A stretch of DNA of 64,000 nucleotides from Clostridiales bacterium (lineage in GTDB: Bacteria; Bacillota; Clostridia; Saccharofermentanales; Saccharofermentanaceae). The stretch covers positions 31,720 through 95,719 of the forward strand of contig JAFRST010000036.1 of the NCBI GenBank assembly GCA_017427465.1. The letters are read 5' to 3'. The first letter of the stretch is position 1; each line of letters opens with the position of its first letter. Position numbers and translations under genes: made by a program. Below are positions 42,092 to 50,874 of the stretch, in pieces. The notes beneath the pieces are model-generated. The model saw only the letters and a program-made list of their open reading frames with translations. It was not told where the DNA came from and ran no database searches.

Positions 42092-43216
42092 ATGGACAAA
42101 TCAAAAGTGTATTTTACCGATTTCAGAACAGGCCTGGGTGTAAGCCTCACGGCGAAGCTTCAAAAGCTCATTAGGATGGCCGGTATCGGCTCGATCGATT
42201 TTAACAATAAATTCGTTGCGATCAAGATGCATTTCGGAGAGCTCGGAAACCTCGCTTATTTAAGACCGAACTACGCAAAAGCGGTCGCTGACGTCATCAA
42301 AGAAAACGGCGGATTGCCATTCCTCACTGACTGCAACACTTTGTATCCGGGATCACGCAAAAATGCATTAGAGCACCTTGATTGCGCGAATATCAATGGC
42401 TTTAATACGGTAACTACAGGTTGTCAGATTATCATCGCTGACGGCTTAAGAGGAACGGATGACATTATCGTTTCTGTCCCGAACGGTGAATATTGCAAGG
42501 AAGCATATATTGGACGTGCTGTCATGGATGCGGATATATTTATTTCTCTCACGCATTTCAAAGGTCACGAACAGGCCGGCTTCGGCGGTACGATCAAGAA
42601 CATCGGCATGGGATGCGGAAGCCGCGCGGGCAAGATGCAGCAGCACCAGAGCGGCCATCCTCATGTTATTACCGAAATGTGCAGAGGATGCAGAAGATGC
42701 ACCAAGGAGTGCGGTTCTAATGCGATCAGTTACGAGAACAATAAAGCTTGGATAGATCCGGCCAAGTGCAAGGGCTGCGGCAGATGTATCGGTGCGTGCG
42801 CCTTCGATGCTATTGAGAACGATAACTGGGATGCTCCTCAGATGCTCGGCTGCAGAATGGCTGAATACACTGCTGCTGTAATAAGCGGCAGACCGAACTT
42901 TCATATCAGCCTTATAACTGATGTATCACCTAACTGTGACTGTCACGGTGAGAACGATGCGCCGATCCTTCCTGATATCGGAATGCTCGCTTCATTTGAT
43001 CCCGTTGCATTGGATCAGGCTTGTGTTGATCTGTGCTCAAAGGCTGAGCCAATCAGGAACAGCCAGCTCGGAGATAACATGGCAAGTCCTCATTTCCATG
43101 ATCACGGCGACGTATGGCACAACAGCAATCCGAACGTTTCATGGGCAGAGACTCTTGAGCACGGCGAGAAGATCGGTATAGGTACAAGATCTTATGAACT
43201 CATTACCATGAAGTAA
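42092..43216 (+). CDS. DUF362 protein with two [4Fe-4S] motifs
   Basis: The 374-residue protein has the N-terminal DUF362 fold (MHFGELGNLAYLRPNYAKAV, DCNTLYPGSRKNA) and a central ferredoxin region with CRGCRRCTKECGSNAI and CKGCGRCIGACAFDAI, which bind two [4Fe-4S] clusters. The end (DVWHNSNPNVSWAETLEHGEKIGIG) is conserved in the family. It is probably a cytoplasmic electron-transfer protein; the partner is unknown. GAGGAAG precedes the ATG. It is likely co-transcribed with the C_GCAxxG_C_C gene upstream, whose small cysteine-rich product could be a redox partner. Confidence 0.92.
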   Translation: MDKSKVYFTDFRTGLGVSLTAKLQKLIRMAGIGSIDFNNKFVAIKMHFGELGNLAYLRPNYAKAVADVIKENGGLPFLTDCNTLYPGSRKNALEHLDCANINGFNTVTTGCQIIIADGLRGTDDIIVSVPNGEYCKEAYIGRAVMDADIFISLTHFKGHEQAGFGGTIKNIGMGCGSRAGKMQQHQSGHPHVITEMCRGCRRCTKECGSNAISYENNKAWIDPAKCKGCGRCIGACAFDAIENDNWDAPQMLGCRMAEYTAAVISGRPNFHISLITDVSPNCDCHGENDAPILPDIGMLASFDPVALDQACVDLCSKAEPIRNSQLGDNMASPHFHDHGDVWHNSNPNVSWAETLEHGEKIGIGTRSYELITMK

Positions 43217-43346
43217 ATAAGAGCCGGTCTTTAATGAGACAACCCTTGTCCCATTCGTAAAAACGGGCATTTGGACGGTTTGTGTCCTTTATTACGGCTG
43301 CCGCGGAATGTAGGATTCTGTCATCAAACTTAAGTGAGGTGTCATT

Positions 43347-44237
43347 ATGAATCCACAAAATATCTCTTCCCGGAAATTTACGGTCTTTATGCTGATCTCT
43401 TTTCTGGCAGCATATATCCCGATAGTTTTGGCAGGCTTTATGTATGCAAAAGGCAACACGATCCTTTTCATGCTCCTGTTCAGGATAGTAGCAGTAGCAT
43501 TTCCTTTTCTGGCTGTCATCATAGCCCGTCTGCCTCTTAAGAAGATCGGCTTCGGATTGAAGTGCAGATTCAAGTACATAATTGCGGCATTGATCGGACC
43601 GCAGATCCTTTCATGGATAGGAGCCGCTATATATTTCATCATATTCCCCGGTTCGTTCAAGTTGGGGTTCGATGCTTTTACAGCCACGCTTCCTTCTGAC
43701 TTGGCAAGCGTTTTTGATTCGATAGATCCTTTTGTCTATTTAGTGGTGATGACAATAATGTCACTGACCATTATACCGGTCTCACAGATCATTCCGAGTC
43801 TTGGTGAAGAGGCAGGGTGGAGAGGCGTTATGTATCCTTTCCTCAAGAATAAGCTCGGCAAGACCATAGGCCGCATTCTGGGCGGAGCCCTGTGGGGAAT
43901 CTGGCACTGGCCTTTGGTAATTATCGGAGGTTATTTCTACGGCAGGGAATATCCGGGCTATCCTGTCCTTGGTCCCATTGTGATCTGCATCTCGCTCATC
44001 CTGTTCGGGATCGTCATTGATTATCTTTATGAGAAGACTAATTCTATCTGGGTAGCATCTGTCGCCCATGCCGCAATGAATGCAGCTTCTATGCCTATGC
44101 TCCTCATATCAGGTTCTTCTGACTCGAATATGGCAGTGTTCGGACCTACGGGTTTTGCCCTTATCCCGCTTATTCCGGTCCTCATAGCAGCGGTCATTCT
44201 ATCGCTTAAGAAAGAAACAATAAAAGAAGCAAAATAA
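43347..44237 (+). CDS. CPBP family (CAAX-protease-like) membrane protein
   Basis: The 296-residue protein has about eight membrane helices. SLGEEAGWRGVMYPFL holds the motif 1 Glu-Glu and Arg, and GGALWGIWHWPLVIIGGYF holds the motif 2 His. The final Asn-containing motif is in VASVAHAAMNAAS. Family members cleave near prenylated or lantibiotic-like substrates, or protect against bacteriocins. GAGGTG stands before the ATG. No bacteriocin gene is seen nearby. It lies 130 bases after the DUF362 gene. Confidence 0.9.
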   Translation: MNPQNISSRKFTVFMLISFLAAYIPIVLAGFMYAKGNTILFMLLFRIVAVAFPFLAVIIARLPLKKIGFGLKCRFKYIIAALIGPQILSWIGAAIYFIIFPGSFKLGFDAFTATLPSDLASVFDSIDPFVYLVVMTIMSLTIIPVSQIIPSLGEEAGWRGVMYPFLKNKLGKTIGRILGGALWGIWHWPLVIIGGYFYGREYPGYPVLGPIVICISLILFGIVIDYLYEKTNSIWVASVAHAAMNAASMPMLLISGSSDSNMAVFGPTGFALIPLIPVLIAAVILSLKKETIKEAK

Positions 44238-44266
44238 ACTGTCCGCAAAATCTTATATTATTATTT

Positions 44267-44316
44267 TGCTCCCGCGGGTATAATGTCTGAATAATCAGGC
44301 TAAATCCACGGGAGCA
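44267..44316. promoter_or_regulatory. Promoter of the ABC exporter inside an inverted repeat
   Basis: TATAAT at 44279-44284 (in GGGTATAATG) gives a start near 44291 and a leader of about 29 bases. TGCTCCCG (44267-44274) upstream of the -10 and CGGGAGCA (44309-44316), which contains the Shine-Dalgarno, form an 8-bp inverted repeat at DNA level. It may be an operator or a coincidence. Confidence 0.4.
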
Positions 44317-44319
44317 TTT

Positions 44320-46047
44320 ATGTTAAAGAACTTAAGAAAGCTCATAAGCTATTACAAACCGTATTTGGGAACTTTCCTTCTGGATATGTTCTTTGCTGTC
44401 ATTGCTTCCGCGATAGCTCTTGCAGTCCCTCTTGTGGTGCGTTACATAACCTCGGATGTTATCTACATGGAGCAGGGCGCGAAGGAGAGAATTATCTTTC
44501 TCGGTATAGTTTTGGTGTGCCTTGTGGTGGTCCAGTTCTTTGCGAACTTTTATATAACCAATGTCGGTCATGTTATGGGCGCTAAGATGGAATACAACAT
44601 GAGGGCTGAGATATTCTCGCACTTTCAGAAGCTCTCATTCTCATTCTTTGACGATCAGAAGACCGGACAGCTTATGAGCAGGATCACGAACGACCTGTTT
44701 GAGATAACCGAGCTCCTGCATCACGGTCCCGAGAATATCGTAATATCTCTGATCAAGATCATCGGCGCTTTTATAATCCTCATGGGCATAAGCAGCTATC
44801 TTACGGCTGCGGCATTCGTCATGCTGCCGTTTATGTTCCTTTTCGTTTTCTTTATTAACAGAAGGATGCGCAAAGCTTTTAAGGAGAACCGTAAAAAGGT
44901 CGCCGAGATCAACTCGCAGGCAGAAGACAACCTCTCCGGCATAAGAGTCGTTAAGTCTTTTGCGAATGAGGATATTGAGATTGGAAAGTTTAAAGAAGGC
45001 AACGACGCTTTCTTAAAAGCCAAGAAGAACAGCTATCTCTACCTTGGATTATTCCAGTCTGGAATGACTGCTTTCATTCTCCTGGTAAACATCGTGGTAA
45101 TCATTACGGGTGCAATACTGATCTCTGACGGTCTTGTTGAGATCCCTGATTTTATTGCGTTCTTGCTCTATATCAATACGTTCACGGAACCTATCAGGGT
45201 ATTGGTCGATTTTACAGAGCAGTTCCAGAACGGCTACACAGGCTTTGAAAGATTCACCGAGATTTTAAATATCGAACCTGATATCAAGGACAAAGAGGGC
45301 GCCGTCGAGATGACCGATGTCAAAGGCGACATCCTGTTTGAAGATGTATCGTTCAAATATAAGGACGGCGCGCACCGCGTGCTTCGCCATATCAACCTTG
45401 ATATCGAAGCCGGCTCATATGTCGCTTTGGTCGGCTCTTCAGGCGGCGGCAAGACTACGCTTTGCAGCCTTATTCCGCGGTTCTACGATGTTACGGACGG
45501 TTCAATTAAGATCGATGGTAAAGACATCCGTGATATCAAGCTCAAGAGCCTGAGAGACCACATAGGAATAGTCCAGCAGGATGTATATCTTTTCGCGGGC
45601 ACGGTTATCGAGAATATAAGTTACGGCAAGCCCGGTTCGACCAGGGAAGAGATCATTGAAGCTGCCAAGCTTGCGAATGCCCACGACTTCATCATGGAGC
45701 TTCCTAACGGTTATGATACTGATATCGGACAGCGCGGGATCAAGCTCTCGGGCGGCCAGAAACAGAGGCTTTCCATTGCGAGAGTATTTTTGAAGAACCC
45801 GCCGATCCTCATATTCGATGAAGCAACGAGTGCTCTGGATAACGAGAGCGAGAATATAGTAAAAGAATCTTTGGAGAAGCTCGCGAAAAACAGAACTACG
45901 ATTGTTATCGCACACCGCTTATCAACAGTAAGGAATGCCGAGCGCATTCTTGTCCTTACCGAGAATGGCATCGAAGAGAGCGGCACCCATGATGAACTCA
46001 TGGCAAAGAACGGTATATATGCAGGCCTTTATAAGTGGAATGCGTGA
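44320..46047 (+). CDS. ABC exporter with fused membrane and ATPase domains
   Basis: The 575-residue half-transporter has six membrane helices (residues about 15-320) followed by an ATPase: Walker A GSSGGGKTTL, Q-loop, signature LSGGQKQRLSIARVF, Walker B ILIFDEATSALD and His in VIAHRLSTVRN. It probably works as a homodimer, exporting a lipid, drug or peptide. No second half-transporter gene is adjacent, which supports a homodimer. GGGAGCA precedes the ATG. The following GNAT gene begins 9 bases after its stop. Confidence 0.95.
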   Translation: MLKNLRKLISYYKPYLGTFLLDMFFAVIASAIALAVPLVVRYITSDVIYMEQGAKERIIFLGIVLVCLVVVQFFANFYITNVGHVMGAKMEYNMRAEIFSHFQKLSFSFFDDQKTGQLMSRITNDLFEITELLHHGPENIVISLIKIIGAFIILMGISSYLTAAAFVMLPFMFLFVFFINRRMRKAFKENRKKVAEINSQAEDNLSGIRVVKSFANEDIEIGKFKEGNDAFLKAKKNSYLYLGLFQSGMTAFILLVNIVVIITGAILISDGLVEIPDFIAFLLYINTFTEPIRVLVDFTEQFQNGYTGFERFTEILNIEPDIKDKEGAVEMTDVKGDILFEDVSFKYKDGAHRVLRHINLDIEAGSYVALVGSSGGGKTTLCSLIPRFYDVTDGSIKIDGKDIRDIKLKSLRDHIGIVQQDVYLFAGTVIENISYGKPGSTREEIIEAAKLANAHDFIMELPNGYDTDIGQRGIKLSGGQKQRLSIARVFLKNPPILIFDEATSALDNESENIVKESLEKLAKNRTTIVIAHRLSTVRNAERILVLTENGIEESGTHDELMAKNGIYAGLYKWNA

Positions 46048-46056
46048 GGTGTAAGT

Positions 46057-46848
46057 ATGGATACATTTGCAGACGAGAGAGACTATGAGCTGTTAGATCA
46101 GGATAAGTATACATTTTCGGTATTGTCGAGGATCATCAGAGGCGACCTGGAACTCTGCCTTACTGATCACGAACGCCTCATCATCTGCTTTAGCGGACAG
46201 CCTTATCCGGTATGGATCTGGACTCCTGACGATGCTTCTGAGGATGATATGGAGCGCGCATATCAGACCTCCAAAGAGAATTCGTTTATGGATGGCAAGC
46301 ACCATTTCAATATTAAGTATGAGTTTGCAGAATATTTCATTAAGAGAGCTGCAGCAGACGGGTTGGAACTTAAGATAACGACCAACCTTTTCGCTTACGA
46401 TTGTCCTTCTCCGATAGCTCCATCATCCGTCATTGACGGTGAGCTGCATAGTTGTACTGACGAAGATGCTGATGTGATGGTCGAGTTTTTCGACATGTTC
46501 CACACTGAGCTCAATATCGATCAGGAAAGCCGTGAACAGTACAGGCTATACGTTGAAGATGGCATAAAGACCGGATCTTTGTATACATGGAAAAACGGTG
46601 ATGGCAAGATCGTTGCCAGCTGCAACTGGCATCCTGTTCAGGAGATGGCTTCAATAGGTCTGGTATATACGCTAAAAGAGTATAGAAGGAAACATTACGC
46701 TGAGCATCTCGTATATCAGGTAACAAAGATCGTACAGGACAAGGGTTATCTTCCGATGCTTTATACCGATGCTGACTATGTGGCTTCGAATAAGTGCTAT
46801 GAGAAGATCGGCTATATACTAAGAGGCAAACTCTGCACGATAGGATAA
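46057..46848 (+). CDS. GNAT family acetyltransferase
   Basis: The 263-residue protein has an N-terminal portion of about 120 residues (LICFSGQPYPVWIWTPDD), then a GNAT domain with IVASCNWHPVQEMASIGLVYTLKEYRRKHYAEHLVYQV as the acetyl-CoA motif, and ADYVASNKCYEKIGY near the end. This two-part layout is typical of the 'FR47-like' acetyltransferases. The acceptor is not predictable. AGGTG precedes the ATG. It is the second gene in the exporter transcript. Confidence 0.88.
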   Translation: MDTFADERDYELLDQDKYTFSVLSRIIRGDLELCLTDHERLIICFSGQPYPVWIWTPDDASEDDMERAYQTSKENSFMDGKHHFNIKYEFAEYFIKRAAADGLELKITTNLFAYDCPSPIAPSSVIDGELHSCTDEDADVMVEFFDMFHTELNIDQESREQYRLYVEDGIKTGSLYTWKNGDGKIVASCNWHPVQEMASIGLVYTLKEYRRKHYAEHLVYQVTKIVQDKGYLPMLYTDADYVASNKCYEKIGYILRGKLCTIG

Positions 46849-46866
46849 GCAAAGATTGGGGATAAT

Positions 46867-48051
46867 ATGAAGAAGATACAACTTATCAATGATGACTATC
46901 TGGGTTATGTGAATAAACTCAGGCATGCATGCAGAGGAGTAGTCCTGAAAGACGGCAAAGTTCTCTTAAGCTATGAGAGCAAATACAACAAGTACATGAT
47001 CCCGGGCGGCGGTGTCGAAGATGGGGAAAGCTATTCAGAATGCTGCGAGAGAGAGCTTCTTGAAGAGACAGGAATGAAGGTCAAAGCAACAGAAGAATAT
47101 CTCGAGATCGAAGAGCTTTTCTTAGATTGGAAACACATTAATCATTACTTCGTCTGCGAATATATCGAGGATACTGGTAAACAGGATCTCACTGAAGGTG
47201 AGAAAGAAGCAGGCTATAAGGCTGTATGGATGCCTTTGGATGAAGCTCTTGAAGTGTTCGGTAAGTATGAGAGTTTTCATAAGACAAAAATAGAAGACTA
47301 TGGTCTTTACAGACGTGAATATTTTGCTCTTAAAGAGTACGGCTTTGAATACAGGTTCTTTGATGGAACACAGACTGTAATAGGACATGGCGCGCAGGCA
47401 GATGTCTACAGTTATCACGGCTATGCATACAAAGTATACAGGCCGACTTATAATCCTGAATGGATAAAGTTTGAGAAAGCGCAGCAGTCTGCCGTAAACG
47501 CGGCCGGACTTTGTGATATCAGATATTACGATACGGATGATCAATTCATTGTTAAGATGGACCTTGTTGAAGGCGAGACCCTTGAGAAAAAGATCTTATC
47601 AGGATTTGAAGGCGGCTTTGATATTCTTGCAGACATGTTCCGCAAGGTACACAGCGCAAAAACAGACGGTGTAAAGATACCAAGGCTCATCGATACTGCA
47701 GGCTTCGGTGTAAGTGATGAAAACAGGCAAAAGATCATTCCTGTAATCGCGAGATTATCTGAGAAGACGGACATCTGCATCTGTCATCTTGATATGCATT
47801 TTTTGAATATCATGATTCCTTTTAACGAATCAGAACCAAAGATTATCGATTGGATAAATGCGAGGATCGCTCCCGCAGTCTTCGATTATGCGCGCACATA
47901 TGTGATCTTGAGAGAATGCGCACCGGAAGTTCTCGGCATGTATGAAGCTACTGTTGCATCAGATATGAGAACTCTTGGTATCACAGATGAGGACTTTGCC
48001 GATGCTGTAATGGTCAGTCAGGTTATCCGCGACAGGGAAAAGAAAGACTGA
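46867..48051 (+). CDS. Nudix hydrolase fused to an aminoglycoside-phosphotransferase-like kinase
   Basis: The 394-residue protein has an N-terminal Nudix domain (residues about 15-150) with box GVEDGESYSECCERELLEET. A kinase domain (about 165-360) follows, with a glycine-loop-like region (GHGAQADVYSYHGYAYKVYR), catalytic loop ICHLDMHFLNIMI (HxDxxxxN) and metal Asp in KIIDWINARIAP, as in APH/choline kinases. The start ATG is preceded by GGGG. Fusing a pyrophosphohydrolase with a phosphotransferase suggests use of a nucleotide-linked or small-molecule substrate. The domain order is continuous with no frameshift. Confidence 0.88.
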   Translation: MKKIQLINDDYLGYVNKLRHACRGVVLKDGKVLLSYESKYNKYMIPGGGVEDGESYSECCERELLEETGMKVKATEEYLEIEELFLDWKHINHYFVCEYIEDTGKQDLTEGEKEAGYKAVWMPLDEALEVFGKYESFHKTKIEDYGLYRREYFALKEYGFEYRFFDGTQTVIGHGAQADVYSYHGYAYKVYRPTYNPEWIKFEKAQQSAVNAAGLCDIRYYDTDDQFIVKMDLVEGETLEKKILSGFEGGFDILADMFRKVHSAKTDGVKIPRLIDTAGFGVSDENRQKIIPVIARLSEKTDICICHLDMHFLNIMIPFNESEPKIIDWINARIAPAVFDYARTYVILRECAPEVLGMYEATVASDMRTLGITDEDFADAVMVSQVIRDREKKD

Positions 48052-48056
48052 TAAAA

Positions 48057-48929
48057 ATGCATTTCGTCGAAGCAAAGGGAATAATCCATACAAAGAACGG
48101 ATTAAGCGGCATGAATATCTACCGCGGCTGTACGCACGGATGCATTTATTGTGACGGCAGAAGCCTCTGTTATCAGTTCACTCACAAATTTGAAGATGTT
48201 GAAGTAAAGACAAATGCACCTGAACTCCTGGAACAGGCCTTAAAGTCTAAGCGTACCAAATGCATGATCGGTACAGGTTATATGTCCGATTCTTATAACC
48301 ATTACGAGCCGGAACTTCGTCTTACAAGAAGGTGCCTTGAAATAATTCACAAATACGGTTTTGGTGTTGCTATCCAGACCAAGTCTGACAGGATACTTGA
48401 AGATATAGATCTTCTCGATGCGATAAATAAGAGATCAAAATGCGTTGTGCAGACAACACTGACAACATATGACGATGATCTTTGCAGCAAGATCGAACCT
48501 AATGTCTGCAATACCAAAAGACGAATTGAAGTACTCGAGGAAATGCAGAAACGTGGAATCCCTACTATTGTCTGGCTTACGCCGATCCTTCCGTTCATCA
48601 ATGACACTGAAGAAAATATCACTGCCATTGTCAGTGAATGTGCGCGTGCCGGCGTAAAAGGCATTATATGTCCCGACATGGGCGTGACCTTGCGCGAAGG
48701 CGACAGGGAATATTTCTATGCTGCTCTTGATAAGCATTTCCCGGGTATTAAGGAAAGATATATCCATACATTCGGCAACGCCTATAATGTGCCCAGTCCG
48801 GATGCCAAAAGGCTGATGCAGGTTTTTAGAAGAATGTGCAGGGAAAACGGGATCATAAGTGATATGGATGAGTGCTTCAGATTCATGAACGATCTGCCTG
48901 ATAAGCAGATTAGCATTTTTGATCTGTAA
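48057..48929 (+). CDS. Radical SAM protein of the SPL-like group
   Basis: The 290-residue protein has GCTHGCIYCDGRS near residue 24, a CxxxCxxC cluster motif as in the SPL/Rv2578c group of radical SAM proteins. TKCMIGTGYMSDSYNHYE and VAIQTKSDRILEDIDLLDAI continue the TIM-barrel pattern. The end holds no further Cys cluster. These proteins resemble spore photoproduct lyase but their substrate is mostly unknown, so I do not assign DNA repair. It starts 5 bases after the Nudix-kinase stop. Confidence 0.85.
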   Translation: MHFVEAKGIIHTKNGLSGMNIYRGCTHGCIYCDGRSLCYQFTHKFEDVEVKTNAPELLEQALKSKRTKCMIGTGYMSDSYNHYEPELRLTRRCLEIIHKYGFGVAIQTKSDRILEDIDLLDAINKRSKCVVQTTLTTYDDDLCSKIEPNVCNTKRRIEVLEEMQKRGIPTIVWLTPILPFINDTEENITAIVSECARAGVKGIICPDMGVTLREGDREYFYAALDKHFPGIKERYIHTFGNAYNVPSPDAKRLMQVFRRMCRENGIISDMDECFRFMNDLPDKQISIFDL

Positions 48930-48939
48930 AACGGCGATA

Positions 48940-49016
48940 ATCTCTGTGTTTTGACGAAAAGAATCAAATTAGAAGCTGCTTTTTCTTATGTTATAATTTG
49001 CGATAATCACAGAGAT
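48940..49016. promoter_or_regulatory. Promoter region with a flanking inverted repeat
   Basis: TGTTATAAT (TATAAT at 48992-48997) is preceded by TTAGAA at 48969-48974 with 17-base spacing. ATCTCTGTG at 48940-48948 and CACAGAGAT at 49008-49016 form a 9-bp inverted repeat around this promoter. Transcription would start near 49004 and lead to the gene at 49092. Confidence 0.45.
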
Positions 49017-49091
49017 CCGGCAGGTATTTACCGCTTATACGGATGCCTTTTTAAGGTATCTTCCCGATTTTATCTGAGGGGGTAACGCACA

Positions 49092-50198
49092 ATGGTCCTG
49101 AATTTCTACATAATCATCTGTGTGCTTTCTTTGATCTGCTGCATGTTTTTTTTCTGGAACAAGCGCAGTTATTATCCTTTGCTCTATGCTATGGTCTATA
49201 TCCTGGCGTTATCGGCGCATGTCTGCTATGTGCTGCTGGCATTGGCTAAAGAAGTCAGAGAGGCTGTTATCATCAACAAGGTCATTTATGTCAGCGGATG
49301 CTTTTTCTCGCTTGTAGGCCTGATGATCGTTATCTCTGTCTGCCAGATCAAACTCCCGAAGATCGTAAGCTTCCTGTTGCTGCTTTTCGCTTCAGGTGTT
49401 TATTGTCTTTCGTTTACGGCAGGTTACAGCCCGATATTTTATAAGAGCATTGATATCGAGCAAAGATACGGGATAACGGTCCTCGTAAAAGAATACGGAC
49501 CTCTGCATTCGTTGTTCTATGTGATGATAGGTCTTTTCCTGGTCGCCACTTTAGTAGTGCTTATTTACGGATGGTTTAAAAAGCCGAACATCTCAAAAAG
49601 GGATCTCGCCATTGCCGCCTTTATGCAGATATTTTCCATATTCTGTTACTTTATCGGACGGATGGTAACGAAACAGATCGAATGGATGGCTTTGGCAGAC
49701 CTTGTAGACGAGATAGGTTTCCTTTTGATCATGAACCATATCGGCCTTTACAGGGTTGATGATCTCGTCCTGAGCTCTATTCAGAATGACGGCAAAGTCG
49801 GATATGTTGCGATGGATTTCAAAAAGAAATACCTGAGCGCCACGGATGCAGCCAAAAAGTTTATTCCCGAGATTGCAAAAAACCATGCAGACCGTGAGAT
49901 CGAAGATAGGGAACTCCGCGAACTTTTCAATAAATGGATAGATCAGTACAGTATCGAAAAACTCTCAGTCGATCATATATTCCACAAGAATAAGTCTATT
50001 TATCTGGTCCATGTCCAAGACCTCTATGACGGTAATCAGAAGCGCGGATATCTTCTTGAGATCACCGATGACACTGAGCATCTCGAGCGGATGGAAGATA
50101 TCGAACGCTATAACATGAACCTCAACAGAGAGCTCATGGAGAAATCCAAGAAGATCAGAGAGCTTGAGTCTCAAAAAAGATCATCGGACAAAGACTGA
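49092..50198 (+). CDS. 7TM sensor protein with PAS-like and coiled-coil end, no output domain
   Basis: The 368-residue protein has seven membrane helices (residues 1-225) of the kind found at the N-terminus of clostridial histidine kinases and diguanylate cyclases. A PAS-like domain follows (GYVAMDFKKKYLSATDAAKKF, IYLVHVQDLYDGNQKRGYLLEITDDTE). A charged coiled coil (ERYNMNLNRELMEKSKKIRELE) normally leads into a kinase or GGDEF domain, but the frame ends here at SSDKD. No output domain occurs downstream before the TetR gene. It may signal through a partner, or be a naturally truncated sensor. GAGGGGG precedes the ATG. Confidence 0.88.
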   Translation: MVLNFYIIICVLSLICCMFFFWNKRSYYPLLYAMVYILALSAHVCYVLLALAKEVREAVIINKVIYVSGCFFSLVGLMIVISVCQIKLPKIVSFLLLLFASGVYCLSFTAGYSPIFYKSIDIEQRYGITVLVKEYGPLHSLFYVMIGLFLVATLVVLIYGWFKKPNISKRDLAIAAFMQIFSIFCYFIGRMVTKQIEWMALADLVDEIGFLLIMNHIGLYRVDDLVLSSIQNDGKVGYVAMDFKKKYLSATDAAKKFIPEIAKNHADREIEDRELRELFNKWIDQYSIEKLSVDHIFHKNKSIYLVHVQDLYDGNQKRGYLLEITDDTEHLERMEDIERYNMNLNRELMEKSKKIRELESQKRSSDKD

Positions 50199-50206
50199 CG
50201 TAATCA

Positions 50207-50235
50207 TTGACAATCTAACGATCGTTAGATAAAAT
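50207..50235 (+). promoter_or_regulatory. Promoter of the TetR-glycosyltransferase operon
   Basis: TTGACA at 50207-50212 and TAAAAT at 50230-50235 are exactly 17 bases apart. The expected start near 50242 falls inside the second operator. The first operator fills the spacer, so the promoter should be repressible. Confidence 0.85.
50213..50230. promoter_or_regulatory. TetR operator 1
   Basis: ATCTAACGATCGTTAGAT is a perfect 18-bp palindrome in the promoter spacer. It shares the core CTAAC-N4-GTTAG with operator 2. Confidence 0.85.
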
Positions 50236-50257
50236 CTCTCTAACAATCGTTAGAGAG
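50236..50257. promoter_or_regulatory. TetR operator 2
   Basis: CTCTCTAAC and GTTAGAGAG flank AATC at 50245-50248 and form 9-bp arms at 50236-50244 and 50249-50257. The centre CTAACAATCGTTAG differs from operator 1 at one base. It covers the transcription start and the ribosome site GAGAGG. Confidence 0.8.
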
Positions 50258-50265
50258 GCCATGTT

Positions 50266-50874
50266 ATGAGTACCAGAGATAAGATCATGGATGTTGCGCT
50301 CAATATGTTCTCCGAAAGGGGTTATGAAGCCGTATCAATAAGAGACATATGCGGTGAAGTCGGCATTAAGGAGAGCACGCTGTATTATCACTTCAAGAAT
50401 AAGAAAGATATTCTGGATTCACTGATCGAGAAGTTCAGGACACACATAGACGGGCTTCTTGCGCATGTGGATGAGCTCACGGAAAAGCCGCGCCCAAAAA
50501 AGGGGAAGAAGGCAGATGATATAAGTCTTCAGATGATGGATTCATACATGATCGACAGTTATCTTTTCGATCCGTTCTGCAACCTGATGTTAAGGCTAAT
50601 GATGATAGAGCAGTTCCATAACGAAGAGATAAGAGAGCTTTATGAGAAGACTTTGTTTACCGATCCTTATGAGATCCAGCTTAGTGTCTTCAGAAAACTC
50701 TCATCAGCCGGAGCAATACCCGAGAAGGACGTTGAGTGGATCGTTAAAGAATACCATTCATACATGACGATGCTTACATTCAAATATCTTCTTAACGGCG
50801 ACCTTACCGAGAAGCGCAAGAATGCGTATTACAGGGAAGTTCATGAATTCATGACAAGAAGGTTTTTGGCATGA
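50266..50874 (+). CDS. TetR-family repressor, first gene of its own operon
   Basis: The 202-residue protein begins MSTRDKIMDVALNMFSERGYEAVSIRDICGEVGIKESTLYYHFKNKKDIL, a canonical TetR helix-turn-helix. The C-terminal ligand-binding region is rich in helices and contains a basic linker (KPRPKKGKKADD). ATG 50266 follows GAGAGG. It overlaps the glycosyltransferase start by four bases. Two operators in its promoter strongly suggest autoregulation, with the downstream operon induced by the ligand. Confidence 0.95.
   Translation: MSTRDKIMDVALNMFSERGYEAVSIRDICGEVGIKESTLYYHFKNKKDILDSLIEKFRTHIDGLLAHVDELTEKPRPKKGKKADDISLQMMDSYMIDSYLFDPFCNLMLRLMMIEQFHNEEIRELYEKTLFTDPYEIQLSVFRKLSSAGAIPEKDVEWIVKEYHSYMTMLTFKYLLNGDLTEKRKNAYYREVHEFMTRRFLA

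Noticed and set aside
48057..48929. Spore photoproduct lyase (splB)
   Set aside because: The motif group fits SPL-like radical SAM proteins, but the protein is short and lacks the family's characteristic C-terminal Cys, so a DNA repair role is not claimed.
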